7,099 nt of DNA from Deltaproteobacteria bacterium (GTDB lineage: Bacteria; Desulfobacterota_D; UBA1144; Nemesobacterales; N074bin48). Below, in pieces: positions 6,507 through 7,099 of this stretch (position 1 is its first letter; each line of letters starts with the position of its first letter). Under the pieces are notes generated by a model, which saw only the letters and a program-made list of their open reading frames with translations, was not told the DNA's origin and did no database searches. The translations under genes and the position numbers were made by a program. The stretch is from positions 1-7,099 of the forward strand of contig SMWS01000094.1 of the NCBI GenBank assembly GCA_004356685.1, read 5' to 3'.

Positions 6507-7099
6507 ATGGATAAATATTCTGCAGTTAAACAATATAATCCACCTAAAAAGTATGTTTCAGACCGGGTATCTTCATTTATAAACTGGGCTGAAAGCATGA
6601 ATGAAAAATATTCGATTTATGGCAATCCCCCCGTTTATGATAATTCAAGTTTTCCCTGGGTAAAAGAGGTTGAAAATGAATGGTTAATGATAAGAAGCGA
6701 ATTAGAGGATGTAATGAAGTTTCGGACAGAACTTCCAAACTTTCATGATATTGTGACACAAATAAAACCTATATCCAGCGATGACAATTGGAAAACATAT
6801 TTTCTTGCAGGTTATGGCATTGAGAGTGAACAGAATTGTAAAAGATGCCCTGAAACTGCCAGGATTCTAAAAATAATACCGGGTATGAAGACAGCTTTCT
6901 TTTCAATTCTTTCTCCTGACAAACATATACCCGCACATAAAGGACCATTTAACGGAGTGCTCAGATATCACCTAGGATTGATTATTCCTGAGTCTAAAGA
7001 AAAATGCAGAATCAGAGTGCACGACCAGTTCAATGAGTGGGATGAAGGGAAAAGTCTTATCTTTGACGATACATATGAACATGAGGTCTGGAAAATGAC
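6507..7099 (+). CDS. Aspartyl/asparaginyl beta-hydroxylase family dioxygenase (AspH/LpxO-like), 3' end outside window
   Basis: The frame is open from the ATG at 6507 to the window edge, 197 complete codons. The C-terminal half has the family core of Fe(II)/2-oxoglutarate dioxygenases. CKRCPET (111-117) comes first, then AFFSILSPDKHIPAHKGPF with His144, LRYHLGL with Arg153 and His155, NEWDEGKSLIF (176-186), and DDTYEHEVW with His192. By comparison with animal AspH, remembered not aligned, His144 and His192 would bind iron and Arg153/His155 help hold 2-oxoglutarate. The distal 2-oxoglutarate arginine should lie just past the window edge. The family includes protein Asp/Asn hydroxylases and LpxO, which 2-hydroxylates a lipid A acyl chain. 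No signal peptide or membrane segment appears in the visible part. It starts 10 bp after the phosphatidyltransferase, so a lipid substrate is suggested, not shown. No strong ribosome site is visible. Confidence 0.85.
   Translation, partial: MDKYSAVKQYNPPKKYVSDRVSSFINWAESMNEKYSIYGNPPVYDNSSFPWVKEVENEWLMIRSELEDVMKFRTELPNFHDIVTQIKPISSDDNWKTYFLAGYGIESEQNCKRCPETARILKIIPGMKTAFFSILSPDKHIPAHKGPFNGVLRYHLGLIIPESKEKCRIRVHDQFNEWDEGKSLIFDDTYEHEVWKM

Noticed and set aside
6577..6759. Minus-strand open frame of 60 codons under the dioxygenase gene.
   Set aside because: The plus-strand frame here is the N-terminal part of a recognisable AspH-family protein.

Overview
This is an AT-rich window (about one third G+C by eye) from a Gram-negative bacterium. 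RlpA-type lipoproteins and a possible lipid-hydroxylating dioxygenase both point to an outer-membrane cell plan. A complete panB-panC-panD block, with a leader resembling the pan RNA reported in deltaproteobacteria, Firmicutes and Chloroflexi, makes a deltaproteobacterial or related lineage a reasonable guess. The sequence alone does not fix the taxon. I see no mobile element, CRISPR array, tRNA or rRNA.

Layout: (1) On the minus strand, positions 1-951 hold the N-terminal 317 residues of an AlaC-type alanine aminotransferase whose 3' end lies outside the window. (2) A 181-bp AT-rich divergent spacer (952-1132) carries a candidate minus-strand promoter and no convincing plus-strand one. (3) Positions 1133-1795 encode an RlpA-like lipoprotein with a double-psi beta-barrel and a SPOR domain. 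(4) Positions 1796-2022 form a structured panB leader: a promoter-like element, two stem-loops with bulged adenines, and an intrinsic terminator hairpin just before panB. (5) panB, panC and panD (2023-4077) are tightly packed and make pantoate, beta-alanine and then pantothenate, the coenzyme A precursor. (6) Positions 4078-4369 hold a weak terminator candidate, a strong sigma70-like promoter (TTGACA, 17 bp, TATAAG) and a leader with a nested hairpin enclosing a seven-codon ORF. (7) Positions 4370-7099 hold a three-gene cassette that runs off the window: a LicC-like nucleotidyltransferase, a CDP-alcohol phosphatidyltransferase fused to a degenerate nucleotidyltransferase domain, and an aspartyl/asparaginyl beta-hydroxylase (AspH/LpxO) family protein.

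How the genes fit together: panBCD is a complete biosynthetic unit, probably controlled through its own leader RNA. The last three genes, 12 and 10 bp apart, look like one operon. In it, a polar alcohol phosphate would be activated with CTP, joined to a second alcohol by the membrane enzyme, and the product or a partner protein possibly hydroxylated. The actual headgroup and the substrate of the dioxygenase cannot be read from the sequence. The most interesting points are the panB leader architecture and this lipid or polyol-phosphodiester cassette.
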